Below are positions 32,547-42,343 of a DNA stretch of 64,000 nt, one piece after another. Every line of letters starts with the position of its first letter. Positions within the stretch are counted from its first letter, which is position 1. This DNA comes from Rhizobium sp. BK399 (GTDB lineage Bacteria; Pseudomonadota; Alphaproteobacteria; Rhizobiales; Rhizobiaceae), in contig NZ_JACIAH010000011.1 in assembly GCF_014194695.1 (NCBI RefSeq), forward strand, positions 115,946 to 179,945, written 5' to 3'. Below the pieces are notes generated by a model. That model was not told the origin of the DNA. It was given only the letters and a program-made list of their open reading frames with translations, and ran no database searches. The position numbers were made by a program, and so were the translations under genes.

Positions 32547-33900
32547 TATTCTGGTCGTCGATGACGAGCACGACATCCGCGAGATCGTCTCCGGTATCCT
32601 GTCTGATGAAGGACATGAGACCCGCACCGCACATGATAGCGACAGTGCGCTGGCTGCGATCTCCGATCGCGCCCCGCGGCTGATCTTTCTGGACATCTGG
32701 ATGCAGGGCAGCAAGCTCGACGGTCTGGCGTTGCTCGACGAGATAAAGACACGGCACCCGGACATTCCTGTTGTCATGATCTCCGGCCACGGAAACATCG
32801 AGACCGCCGTGTCGGCGATCAAGCGAGGGGCCTTCGATTTCATCGAAAAGCCGTTCAAGGCCGACCGACTGATCCTCATCGCCGAGCGCGCGCTTGAGAA
32901 TTCAAAGCTCAAGCGCGAAGTCTCTGAACTGAAGCGCAAGGCCGGCGATCCGGTCGAGCTTATCGGTACCTCCGTTGCAGTCTCGCAGCTCCGCCAGACG
33001 ATCGAAAAGGTATCGCCCACCAACAGCCGCATCATGATTTTCGGCTCGTCGGGTTCCGGCAAAGAGCTCGTCGCGCGTATGATCCACAAGAAGTCGACGC
33101 GTGCAAACGGCCCATTCGTGGCGCTGAACGCCGCCAACATCACGCCCGACCGCATGGAGATCGCTCTCTTCGGTACGGAAGGCTCTCCGGGCCAGCCGCG
33201 CAAGATCGGCGCCTTGGAAGAGGCGCACCGCGGCATTCTCTACCTGGACGAAGTCGGCGAAATGCCGCGAGAGACGCAGAACAAGATCCTGCGTGTTCTC
33301 GTCGATCAGCAGTTCGAGCGCGTCGGCGGTTCCAAGCGCGTGAAGGTCGATGTTCGGATCATATCGTCGACAGCCTACAACCTGGAGACCCGCATCGCCG
33401 AGGGTTGGTTCCGGGAAGATCTTTATCATCGCCTTGCCGTCGTACCGGTGCGCGTGCCTGCACTCGCCGAACGGCGCGAGGACATTCCGTTCCTAGTCGA
33501 CCAACTGATGCGGCAGATCTCCGAGCAGGCCGGCATCCGCCCGCGCCGGATCGGCGATGACGCGATGGCCGTGCTGCAGGCCCATGATTGGCCGGGCAAC
33601 ATCCGCCAACTCCGCAACAACATTGAGCGGCTGATGATTCTCGCCCGTTCGGACGGCCCTGATGCGCCTATTACGGCGGAAATGCTGCCGACCGACCTCG
33701 GCGACATGCTTCCGAAAGTCTCGGCGAAGAACGACTATCACATCATGACGCTGCCGCTTCGCGAAGCGCGCGAAATGTTCGAGAAGGACTACCTGATTGC
33801 GCAGATCAATCGCTTCGGCGGCAATATCTCGCGCACGGCGGAGTTTGTCGGCATGGAGCGCTCGGCTCTGCACCGCAAGCTGAAGTCGCTCGGCGTTTGA
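32536..33900 (+). CDS. ntrX: Response regulator NtrX
   Basis: A 454-aa NtrC-family regulator: receiver domain with Asp53 (LIFLDIWMQGS), AAA+ domain with Walker A GSSGSGKE near 170, and a C-terminal Fis-like helix-turn-helix (ISRTAEFVGMERSALHRKLK). The sigma-54 contact loop GAFTGA is missing: the equivalent segment reads LFGTEGSPGQPRKIG. It therefore probably does not activate sigma-54 promoters in the classical way. It is translated with ntrY. Confidence 0.95.
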   Translation: MASDILVVDDEHDIREIVSGILSDEGHETRTAHDSDSALAAISDRAPRLIFLDIWMQGSKLDGLALLDEIKTRHPDIPVVMISGHGNIETAVSAIKRGAFDFIEKPFKADRLILIAERALENSKLKREVSELKRKAGDPVELIGTSVAVSQLRQTIEKVSPTNSRIMIFGSSGSGKELVARMIHKKSTRANGPFVALNAANITPDRMEIALFGTEGSPGQPRKIGALEEAHRGILYLDEVGEMPRETQNKILRVLVDQQFERVGGSKRVKVDVRIISSTAYNLETRIAEGWFREDLYHRLAVVPVRVPALAERREDIPFLVDQLMRQISEQAGIRPRRIGDDAMAVLQAHDWPGNIRQLRNNIERLMILARSDGPDAPITAEMLPTDLGDMLPKVSAKNDYHIMTLPLREAREMFEKDYLIAQINRFGGNISRTAEFVGMERSALHRKLKSLGV

Positions 33901-33960
33901 TTGAGATGGCGCTGCGGCGCCGTCTCCCATTTTCCCGCACATATCCACGCACAGGTTTCC

Positions 33961-34824
33961 ATGCCCAGAATAGCCTACGTAAACGGCCGCTATGTCCCAC
34001 ACGCGAATGCGATGGTCCATATCGAAGACCGCGGCTATCAGTTCGCTGACGGCGTCTACGAAGTCTGCGAGATAAGACACGGCTATATTGTTGATCTTAC
34101 CCGCCACCTGAACAGGCTGGAGCGGTCACTGGGTGAGTTGCGCATTGCCTGGCCGATGAGCCGCAATGCGTTGACTCGAGTTATTCGCGAAACTGTGCGA
34201 CGCAATCGGGTTCGTAACGGCCTCTTCTATCTGCAGGTCACCCGCGGTGTTGCGCGACGTGACCATGTGTTTCCAGTCGAGGGAACGCCATCCTCCCTGG
34301 TGATCACCGCCAAGAGCACGGATCCCTCTGTTATCGCGAAAAAGAATGCGACGGGCATCAAGGCGATCACGGTTGCGGACAATCGCTGGGACCGAGTCGA
34401 CATCAAGTCCGTCGGCCTCCTGCCGAACACCCTGGCGCGCCAGCAGGCGAAAGAAGCCGGTGCGCAGGAAGCGATCTATGTCGACGCGGACGGCATGGTG
34501 AAGGAGGGAGCCGCCACCAACGTCTGGATCGTCGATCGTGACGGCACACTCGTTACGCGCCCGGCCGACCGCGGTATCCTCCGCGGCATCACCCGCACGA
34601 CGCTGATCGACGTGGTAGCCAAGCTGGGAGTGAGAATCGAGGAGCGGAAATTCTCGGTCGCGGAGATGCTCGCCGCACGCGAAGTCTTCATCACAGCTGC
34701 CACGAGCATCTGCTTTCCGGTTGTGTCGATCGATGCGCAAACGATCGCAAATGGCCATCCCGGCAGTGTCTCCCAGAAAATCCGGGAAGCCTTTTTCGAC
34801 GTTGCGGAAAAGATTGCGATTTGA
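33961..34824 (+). CDS. D-amino-acid aminotransferase (class IV PLP enzyme)
   Basis: The 287-aa product has the fold-type IV pattern: VHIEDRGYQFADGVYEV, the PLP lysine in DIKSVGLLPN (about Lys149), EGAATNVWIV and ATSICFPVVSI. It is close to D-alanine aminotransferase, which makes D-glutamate or D-alanine for peptidoglycan; a branched-chain or aminodeoxychorismate role cannot be excluded from motifs alone. It lies between ntrX and hfq, a common rhizobial arrangement. Confidence 0.87.
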   Translation: MPRIAYVNGRYVPHANAMVHIEDRGYQFADGVYEVCEIRHGYIVDLTRHLNRLERSLGELRIAWPMSRNALTRVIRETVRRNRVRNGLFYLQVTRGVARRDHVFPVEGTPSSLVITAKSTDPSVIAKKNATGIKAITVADNRWDRVDIKSVGLLPNTLARQQAKEAGAQEAIYVDADGMVKEGAATNVWIVDRDGTLVTRPADRGILRGITRTTLIDVVAKLGVRIEERKFSVAEMLAAREVFITAATSICFPVVSIDAQTIANGHPGSVSQKIREAFFDVAEKIAI

Positions 34825-34934
34825 TACCAAGACTTTCTGGGCAGAGGGGATGAGGGTTGTCAGCTGCCTGCAGGCGAGGTTGATTAGTATTCCACCGGCA
34901 AAACAAAGCCGGCAATAAAGAAAGAAGCGGCGCG

Positions 34935-35177
34935 ATGGCGGAACGTTCTCAGAATTTGCAGGACCTATTTCTCAATACTGTTCGCAAGCAAAAGATTTCC
35001 CTGACAATTTTTCTCATTAACGGCGTTAAGCTGACGGGCGTCGTTACGTCCTTCGACAACTTCTGTGTTTTGCTTCGCCGTGACGGCCATTCGCAACTCG
35101 TGTATAAGCACGCAATCTCGACCATCATGCCCGGCCAACCGATGCAGATGTTCGAAAACGAAGAAGCCGCCTCCTAA
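34935..35177 (+). CDS. hfq: RNA chaperone Hfq
   Basis: An 80-aa Sm-like protein that pairs small RNAs with mRNAs; in rhizobia it was first studied as NrfA, a regulator of nifA. Sm1 is LQDLFLNTVRKQKISLTIFL and Sm2 includes LVYKHAISTIMP. The C-tail is short (EEAAS). The leader contains CCGGC/GCCGG arms at about 34893-34910. hflX follows 77 bp later across a striking dyad. Confidence 0.97.
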   Translation: MAERSQNLQDLFLNTVRKQKISLTIFLINGVKLTGVVTSFDNFCVLLRRDGHSQLVYKHAISTIMPGQPMQMFENEEAAS

Positions 35178-35221
35178 CGGGACCTGCAATTATCTCGACA
35201 CGCGATACCAAGAACGATTCG

Positions 35222-35254
35222 ATCATCCCGGAAGCTTTAAAGCACCGGGATGAT
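35222..35254 (+). repeat. 33-bp dyad directly in front of hflX
   Basis: The outer arms ATCATCCCGG (35222-35231) and CCGGGATGAT (35245-35254) are exact complements. The inner arms GCTTT (35234-35238) and AAAGC (35239-35243) continue the symmetry, with only AA opposite A unpaired. The ATG of hflX is the next base, and the only purine-rich stretch ahead of it lies within the right arm. No T-tract follows, so it is not a standard terminator. Confidence 0.7.
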
Positions 35255-36589
35255 ATGCGCGCGACTGTTGTCGTGCCTGTGCTCAAACAGCCGCGTGCTG
35301 GGCGGGGAGGCGGCGATTCTACGCCCCTGGTTACACGCACACCAGAAAGTCGCCTGGAAGAGGCGACTGGCCTTGCCCAGGCTATCGACCTTGATGTCGT
35401 GCACGGCACTATCGTGTCCGTCAACGATCCGAGGCCCGCGACGCTGATGGGCACCGGCAAGATCGCAGAGATCAAGGCAACGTTGGATGCCAACGATTCC
35501 GGCCTCGTGATCGTCGATCACCCGTTGACACCAGTGCAGCAGCGCAATCTCGAGAAGGAATGGAACGCCAAGGTTATTGACCGCACCGGTCTTATCCTTG
35601 AGATCTTCGGCCGACGCGCGTCGACCAAGGAAGGCACGCTGCAGGTCGATCTGGCGCACCTGAATTACCAGAAGGGCCGTCTGGTCCGCAGTTGGACCCA
35701 CCTTGAACGCCAGCGCGGTGGCGGTGGCTTCATGGGTGGTCCCGGTGAAACCCAGATCGAAGCCGACCGCCGTTTGCTGCAAGACCGTATCATCAAGCTC
35801 GAGCGTGAGCTTGAGCAGGTGGTGCGCACGCGCCAACTCCATCGCGCGAAGCGCAAGAAGGTGCCACATCCCATCGTTGCGCTCGTCGGCTATACCAACG
35901 CCGGCAAGTCAACGCTTTTTAACCGCATCACGGGTGCAGGCGTGCTTGCCGAAGATATGCTCTTCGCAACGCTCGACCCGACGCTGCGCCGGATGAAGTT
36001 GCCACATGGCCGTACCGTGATCCTCTCAGACACCGTTGGTTTCATTTCGGACCTTCCGACCCATCTTGTCGCCGCTTTCCGCGCGACGCTGGAAGAGGTG
36101 TTGGAAGCGGACTTGATCCTTCATGTCCGCGACATGTCCGACGTCGACAATCAGGCGCAGAGTGCCGACGTGCTCCGCATCTTGAAGGACCTCGGCATCG
36201 ACGAGGAAGAGGGCGACAAGCGGATCATCGAAGTCTGGAACAAGATCGATCGCCTTGAGCCGGAAGCGCACGATGCGATCGTGCAGAAGGCAAGTAGTGC
36301 CGAGAACGTCGTCGCCCTGTCCGCGATCAGCGGCGAGGGCGTCGATACGCTAATGGGAGAGATCAGCCGCAGGCTGTCGGGCGTGCTGACGGAGGCGACA
36401 GTACGCCTGCCTGTCGACAGGCTCGCGCTGCTGCCGTGGCTTTACGATCATGCGATTGTCGATAGCCGCGAAGACAATGAAGACGGCTCCATCACACTTG
36501 ACGTGCGCCTGTCTGAAGCTGAAGCGGTCGAACTGGAACGTCGCCTTGGCAACGGGACGAAAGCCGCTAAAGAGGACTGGGAGCGCTAA
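35255..36589 (+). CDS. hflX: GTPase HflX
   Basis: HflX is a ribosome-associated GTPase that splits stalled 70S ribosomes. The 444-aa product has the N-terminal HflX domain (VPVLKQPRAGRGG, ESRLEEATGLAQAI), a glycine-rich GGGGFMGGPGETQIE coiled linker, and G1 GYTNAGKST near 211, DTVGFI (G3) and NKID (G4). The frame stays open upstream into hfq and encodes a plausible peptide (ISTRDTKNDSIIPEALK), so the real start may be a rare codon upstream; the ATG at 35255 is the first standard one. Confidence 0.95.
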   Translation: MRATVVVPVLKQPRAGRGGGDSTPLVTRTPESRLEEATGLAQAIDLDVVHGTIVSVNDPRPATLMGTGKIAEIKATLDANDSGLVIVDHPLTPVQQRNLEKEWNAKVIDRTGLILEIFGRRASTKEGTLQVDLAHLNYQKGRLVRSWTHLERQRGGGGFMGGPGETQIEADRRLLQDRIIKLERELEQVVRTRQLHRAKRKKVPHPIVALVGYTNAGKSTLFNRITGAGVLAEDMLFATLDPTLRRMKLPHGRTVILSDTVGFISDLPTHLVAAFRATLEEVLEADLILHVRDMSDVDNQAQSADVLRILKDLGIDEEEGDKRIIEVWNKIDRLEPEAHDAIVQKASSAENVVALSAISGEGVDTLMGEISRRLSGVLTEATVRLPVDRLALLPWLYDHAIVDSREDNEDGSITLDVRLSEAEAVELERRLGNGTKAAKEDWER

Positions 36590-36658
36590 CGCAAGCCCGC
36601 CGGGACGACCGGCTTCGCGCTTCCGCAAGCGACTGTCTTCGCGCTAGGTGTCCTGGGG

Positions 36659-37492
36659 TCAGCCCAGCCGCCGTTCGATTGCCTTCGCTGCCTGCCAGAT
36701 TTCCTCCATCCGCTCCAGACTCGCAGCCTCCAGTGTCTCGCCTTCTGCATCAAGAACCGTTTCTATATGATTGAAACGTCGGCGAAACTTCGTGTTAGTA
36801 CCCCGCAATGAGTCTTCAGGATCGGCCTTTACGTGCCGGCCAATGTTGACGACCGCGAAGATAAGATCGCCGAGCTCATCGCTGACCTTTGCTTGATCCC
36901 CATCAGCCAGCGCAACGCGCAGTTCGCCAATCTCTTCCTCGATCTTGTCGAGGATCGGTTCAGGAGCGGACCAATCAAATCCCACCTTTGCGGCGCGCTC
37001 CTGGAGCTTCAACGCTTCGGTGAGGGCAGGGAAGCTCCGTTGGACGGACCCCAGGAAACCAGCGTTGAAATCCTCGCCGAGGCCGCGCTTGGATCGTCGT
37101 TCCGCGCGCTCGCGTTTTTCGGCCTGCTTGATATCATCCCACTGCTTCTTCACCGCATCCGGCGTGTCTGCATCGGAACGGGCAAAGACATGCGGATGCC
37201 GGCGGATCATTTTCCGCGTGATCGCCTCGACGACGTCGCCAAATGAGAACTCGCCTGCCTCTTCCGCCATGCGTGCGTGGAAAACGACCTGCAACAGCAG
37301 GTCTCCCAGCTCTTCGCAAAGGTCGTCCATGTCATTGCGCTCGATCGCGTCGGAGACTTCGTACGCTTCCTCGATCGTGTAGGGCTTGATTGTCTCGAAG
37401 GTCTGGACGATGTCCCACGGGCAGCCAGTTTCGGGATTGCGCAGCGCGGCCATGATCTCGATCAGGCGGGAAATGTCTTTGGAGGCTTCCAT
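36659..37492 (-). CDS. mazG: Nucleoside triphosphate pyrophosphohydrolase MazG
   Basis: MazG hydrolyses (d)NTPs to monophosphates and can lower (p)ppGpp signalling. The 277-aa product contains two MazG units: CPWDIVQTFETIKPYTIEEA with EELGDLLLQVVFHA (metal-binding ExxE...D pattern), and a second with EEIGELRVAL and DELGDLIFAVVNI. The start is ATG 37492 or GTG 37498. It follows the deaminase gene by a few bases on the minus strand. Confidence 0.95.
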   Translation of the reverse strand: MEASKDISRLIEIMAALRNPETGCPWDIVQTFETIKPYTIEEAYEVSDAIERNDMDDLCEELGDLLLQVVFHARMAEEAGEFSFGDVVEAITRKMIRRHPHVFARSDADTPDAVKKQWDDIKQAEKRERAERRSKRGLGEDFNAGFLGSVQRSFPALTEALKLQERAAKVGFDWSAPEPILDKIEEEIGELRVALADGDQAKVSDELGDLIFAVVNIGRHVKADPEDSLRGTNTKFRRRFNHIETVLDAEGETLEAASLERMEEIWQAAKAIERRLG

Positions 37493-37498
37493 GGTCAC

Positions 37499-38086
37499 TC
37501 AGTTCAGTGGAATGTCGTTGTCGCTCTTCGATGCCTGGTAGCTGTTCGAGAGCGTGTCGTAACGCGCCTTGATGCGCGCAGTCTGTGCCTTCAACTCGGC
37601 CTTCAAATGCTCGTCTTCGGTCTCAACCAGATCGGCGACGGCAAAGCTGTTCCAGAATGCATTGCTGCGCCTGTAGCCGCCCGGTTCCAGGCCGAAAACC
37701 TCCTTCAGGATCTTGAGGTCGTGCGGAATGGCGAAGGCGTCGCGCGAATCCTCGTGGCTAAAGAAATAGTAGAAATTGTCGAACCCGGCCCAGGTGATAG
37801 CCGACATGCACATGGTGCAGGGTTCGTGCGTCGACAGAAAGATGAGATCCTTGGTGGCCGGCTTTTCGCCCAGTTCGTAGAAGCGCTTCAGCGTGTGCAC
37901 CTCGCCATGCCACAGCGGATTTTCAAGCTCGTTGTTGGTCTCTGCGATGACGAGCGAGAGATCTGATTTGCGCAGGATCGCGGCGCCGAACACCTTGTTG
38001 CCGGCAGCGACGCCGCGTTCGGTCATCGGCAGGATCTCCTTTTCCATGACGTTGAGCAGGCGGGCGGCGATAGTCTTATCGGGCAT
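37499..38086 (-). CDS. Cytidine/deoxycytidylate-deaminase-like zinc protein
   Basis: The 195-aa protein carries the zinc-deaminase signature H60-G-E62 (LWHGEVHTL) and P-C90-T-M-C93 (HEPCTMCMS), so it belongs to the CMP/guanine/tRNA-adenosine deaminase superfamily. The acidic, coiled C-terminal tail (about 150-195) is unusual for TadA or guanine deaminase, and the substrate is unclear. It is adjacent to mazG, so both may act on nucleotide pools. Confidence 0.82.
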   Translation of the reverse strand: MPDKTIAARLLNVMEKEILPMTERGVAAGNKVFGAAILRKSDLSLVIAETNNELENPLWHGEVHTLKRFYELGEKPATKDLIFLSTHEPCTMCMSAITWAGFDNFYYFFSHEDSRDAFAIPHDLKILKEVFGLEPGGYRRSNAFWNSFAVADLVETEDEHLKAELKAQTARIKARYDTLSNSYQASKSDNDIPLN

Positions 38087-38224
38087 GGCGTTCTCCTTGG
38101 TGGCTGCACTCTAACGGCAGCGGCAGGCGAGGCAAACGCCGATTTCGACAGCGAGCGGGATTTGTCACAGTCTTTCTGCTGCGCTGCGGCAGACGCAGGT
38201 GTGTCCGCTGCGCCGCACCGGTGA

Positions 38225-38277
38225 CTTTTACTCAAATCATTGGAAGACCGAGTAAAAGAATACGCGCCCGCGCGGGC
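38225..38277. repeat. Inverted repeat and palindrome in the cysG leader
   Basis: CTTTTACTC (38225-38233) and GAGTAAAAG (38250-38258) are a perfect 9-bp inverted repeat with a 16-nt spacer. Eight bases on, GCCCGCGCGGGC (38266-38277) is a perfect 12-bp palindrome. Both lie 69-121 bp upstream of cysG, with no gene overlapping them. They may be a regulator site or an RNA leader; no T-tract is present. Confidence 0.5.
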
Positions 38278-38345
38278 ATTGGAATTTCTGTTTCTTCATT
38301 TGGTTGGGCAGAGAGTGCATATTCCGGCAACTTCGAAATGGATTG

Positions 38346-39785
38346 ATGATGTCTCCCAAGACTGAACAACTGTCGGTATTTCCTGCCTTCTTCCGCGTTG
38401 AAGGCAGGATCGCGGCTGTCTTCGGCAATGGCGACGAGGCCTTCGCCAAGGTCCGCCTGCTCCTCAATACCCAGGCGCGGATCGTTGCCTATACGGACCG
38501 TCCTGAGGCCGATTACCATGCCTTTCTGATCGCCAACCGGATCGAGACCGTACGATCAGGCTTTGCTGCCGAACAGATCGTCGGAGCAACACTCGTCTTC
38601 GCGGCGACCGGAGATGCTGCGCAGGATCGCGCCATCGTTGAGGCGGCGCGCGCCGAGAAGGTGCCGGCCAATGCCGTCGATCAGCCTGATTACTGCGACT
38701 TCTTCACGCCAGCGCTTGTCAATCGTGCGCCGGTGGCCGTCGCTATCGGCACAGAAGGTGCCGGCCCGGTTCTGGCGCAGATGATCCGTGCACAGGTCGA
38801 TCAGTTGCTTGCGCCGTCGCTCGGTCGTCTTGCCGATTTCGCGATCGGTTACCGTAAGGCTGTCGAGCAGATTGTGCCCAAGGGCGCTGCCCGCCGCCTT
38901 TTCTGGCGCCGCTTCTTCTCAGGCGCTGTCGCCGATGCTGTCGCGAACGAGAACCTGCCGCAGGCGCGGCGTGCGGCCAATGGCTTGTTGCAGTCCGCCG
39001 AAAAGGTCCAGGGCCACGTCTGGCTCGTCGGCGCCGGTCCCGGTGCCGCGGATCTGCTGACGCTGCGCGCCCAGCGTGTGATGATGGAGGCCGATGTCAT
39101 CGTCTACGACGCCCTCGTGCCGCAGGAAATCGTCGATATGGGCCGCCGTGACGCCGAGCGTTTGTCTGTCGGCAAGCGTAAGGGATGCCATTCGAAGTCC
39201 CAGGAAGAGATCAACGATCTGCTCGTGCATCTCGGTCGCGAAGGCAAGCGCGTGGTTCGTCTGAAGTCCGGCGATCCGCTCGTGTACGGCCGGGCAGGCG
39301 AGGAGATGGCTGCACTGCGGGCTGCAGGCATTTCCTATGAAGTTGTACCAGGCATCACGTCGGCTTTCGCCGCTGCCGCCGATTTCGAACTGCCGCTGAC
39401 GCTGCGGGGCGTGGCGTCGTCGCTGGTCTTCACCACTGGCCACGATCTGACCGGTGACGTCTTGCCGGATTGGGCGAGCCTTGCGGTCTCGGGCGCAACG
39501 ATCGCCGTCTACATGGGTCGCACCGTCGCGGCATCCGTCGCCGAGCGCCTGATGCAGGCAGGCCTGCCTGCGGAAACGACCGTCGCCGTCATTGAGAATG
39601 CAAGCCGTTCCGATCGCCGCCTGCTGCATGGTATTCTGCGGGATCTTCCCGACCTGCAGCACCGTGACGAGTTGACCGGTCCGGTCATGGTTATTATCGG
39701 CGATGCGGTCGCAGGCGCCAATTTCGAACTGTCGGAACCGCTTGTGCGCGAACGCGCCCGGTCCGAGGAATTTGCAAGGAGCTGA
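38346..39785 (+). CDS. cysG: Siroheme synthase CysG (multifunctional)
   Basis: The 479-aa product has an N-terminal Met8-like dehydrogenase/ferrochelatase (VFGNGDEAFAKVRLLL; NAVDQPDYCDFFTPA with the expected Asp) and a C-terminal uroporphyrinogen-III methyltransferase (VWLVGAGPGAADLLTLRA, VVRLKSGDPLVYGRAGEE, VVPGITSA). It makes siroheme for the sulfite/nitrite reductase encoded two genes on. ATG 38346 and ATG 38349 are adjacent. The downstream genes follow within a few bases. Confidence 0.95.
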   Translation: MMSPKTEQLSVFPAFFRVEGRIAAVFGNGDEAFAKVRLLLNTQARIVAYTDRPEADYHAFLIANRIETVRSGFAAEQIVGATLVFAATGDAAQDRAIVEAARAEKVPANAVDQPDYCDFFTPALVNRAPVAVAIGTEGAGPVLAQMIRAQVDQLLAPSLGRLADFAIGYRKAVEQIVPKGAARRLFWRRFFSGAVADAVANENLPQARRAANGLLQSAEKVQGHVWLVGAGPGAADLLTLRAQRVMMEADVIVYDALVPQEIVDMGRRDAERLSVGKRKGCHSKSQEEINDLLVHLGREGKRVVRLKSGDPLVYGRAGEEMAALRAAGISYEVVPGITSAFAAAADFELPLTLRGVASSLVFTTGHDLTGDVLPDWASLAVSGATIAVYMGRTVAASVAERLMQAGLPAETTVAVIENASRSDRRLLHGILRDLPDLQHRDELTGPVMVIIGDAVAGANFELSEPLVRERARSEEFARS

Positions 39786-39787
39786 AC

Positions 39788-40102
39788 ATGGTAGACAAGG
39801 TTCTCACCGCCAACCGCTTGACGGATGGCATCGCCGTCTGGCTGAACGCCAACGGCGAATGGGTTACCTCGCTGCAGGAAGCCCTTGTGGCTCGTCACGC
39901 CGAGGCCGTCGCGGCTCTGGAAGCGATCGGCAAGAAGTCCTATGCCGACAACCAGGTGGTGGACGTCGCCGTCGTCGAGGTTCAGGAGACCGATGGCGTG
40001 CTCTGGCCGCTGCGTCTTCGCGAGCGCATTCGCGCCCAGGGTCCGACCATGGAATACGCGCCGGGCTACCAGCCCGCCGACCCCGCATTCATCGCAGTCT
40101 GA
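39788..40102 (+). CDS. DUF2849-family protein
   Basis: A 104-aa soluble protein, MVDKVLTANRLTDGIAVWL..., matching the DUF2849 pattern found between cysG and the sulfite reductase gene in alphaproteobacteria. It probably assists sulfite reduction, but no activity is known. It starts 2 bp after the cysG stop and ends 8 bp before the reductase gene. Confidence 0.82.
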   Translation: MVDKVLTANRLTDGIAVWLNANGEWVTSLQEALVARHAEAVAALEAIGKKSYADNQVVDVAVVEVQETDGVLWPLRLRERIRAQGPTMEYAPGYQPADPAFIAV

Positions 40103-40110
40103 GGAAGCAG

Positions 40111-41781
<1,671 letters not shown>

Positions 41782-41791
41782 GGAGAGGACG

Positions 41792-42304
41792 ATGACCGAG
41801 ATTTGGAGAGAAACCGGCTTCGTCGAGAACGATCCCTGGGTGATCGAGACGGAAGAGGTCAAGGCGGGCGAGGGACAGAAGCCCCTCCTTACCCTGGACG
41901 AGCTGATCGCCAAGGCCGACGAGAGCAATGAGGTCGGCTTCGGCGTGCTGATCAAGCCGGCGGACGACATTCGCAAGCTTGAGCCCTACCTTTATCGCCT
42001 GGAGATTGTCGCTGTTGCCTTCCCGGCGTTCAATGACGGTCGCGCCTTCAGCCACGCGTCCCTGCTGCGCGACCGCCTGGGATATACCAACGAACTGCGC
42101 GCCGTCGGGGACGTGCTGATCGACCAGATTCCGCTGATGCAACGGGTCGGCATCGACAGCTTCGCCGTCACCAACGAGACTGCGATAAAGCGTCTCACGG
42201 AACATCGTCTGCCGGGGATTCCGCATCATTATCAACCGGCTGTGCGTGACGCGGACGCCGGCAAGGGCTATAGTTGGCGCCGTCAGGCGAAGCCGGCTGC
42301 GTAA
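41792..42304 (+). CDS. DUF934-family protein, sulfite-reduction accessory
   Basis: The 170-aa product contains the DUF934 core VAVAFPAFNDGRAFSHASLLRDR. The family is consistently linked to cysI and has been proposed to deliver electrons, but no cofactor motif is seen. ATG 41792 follows AAGGAGAGG, 10 bp after the reductase stop. Confidence 0.85.
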   Translation: MTEIWRETGFVENDPWVIETEEVKAGEGQKPLLTLDELIAKADESNEVGFGVLIKPADDIRKLEPYLYRLEIVAVAFPAFNDGRAFSHASLLRDRLGYTNELRAVGDVLIDQIPLMQRVGIDSFAVTNETAIKRLTEHRLPGIPHHYQPAVRDADAGKGYSWRRQAKPAA

Positions 42305-42343
42305 GCACCGGATCGCCGTCAAGGAATTTGACGGAACGGTGCA

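Noticed and set aside
35065..35253. Frame overlapping the end of hfq and the spacer to hflX
   Set aside because: Shadow of hfq; Cys/Ser/Arg-rich sequence typical of an out-of-frame translation.
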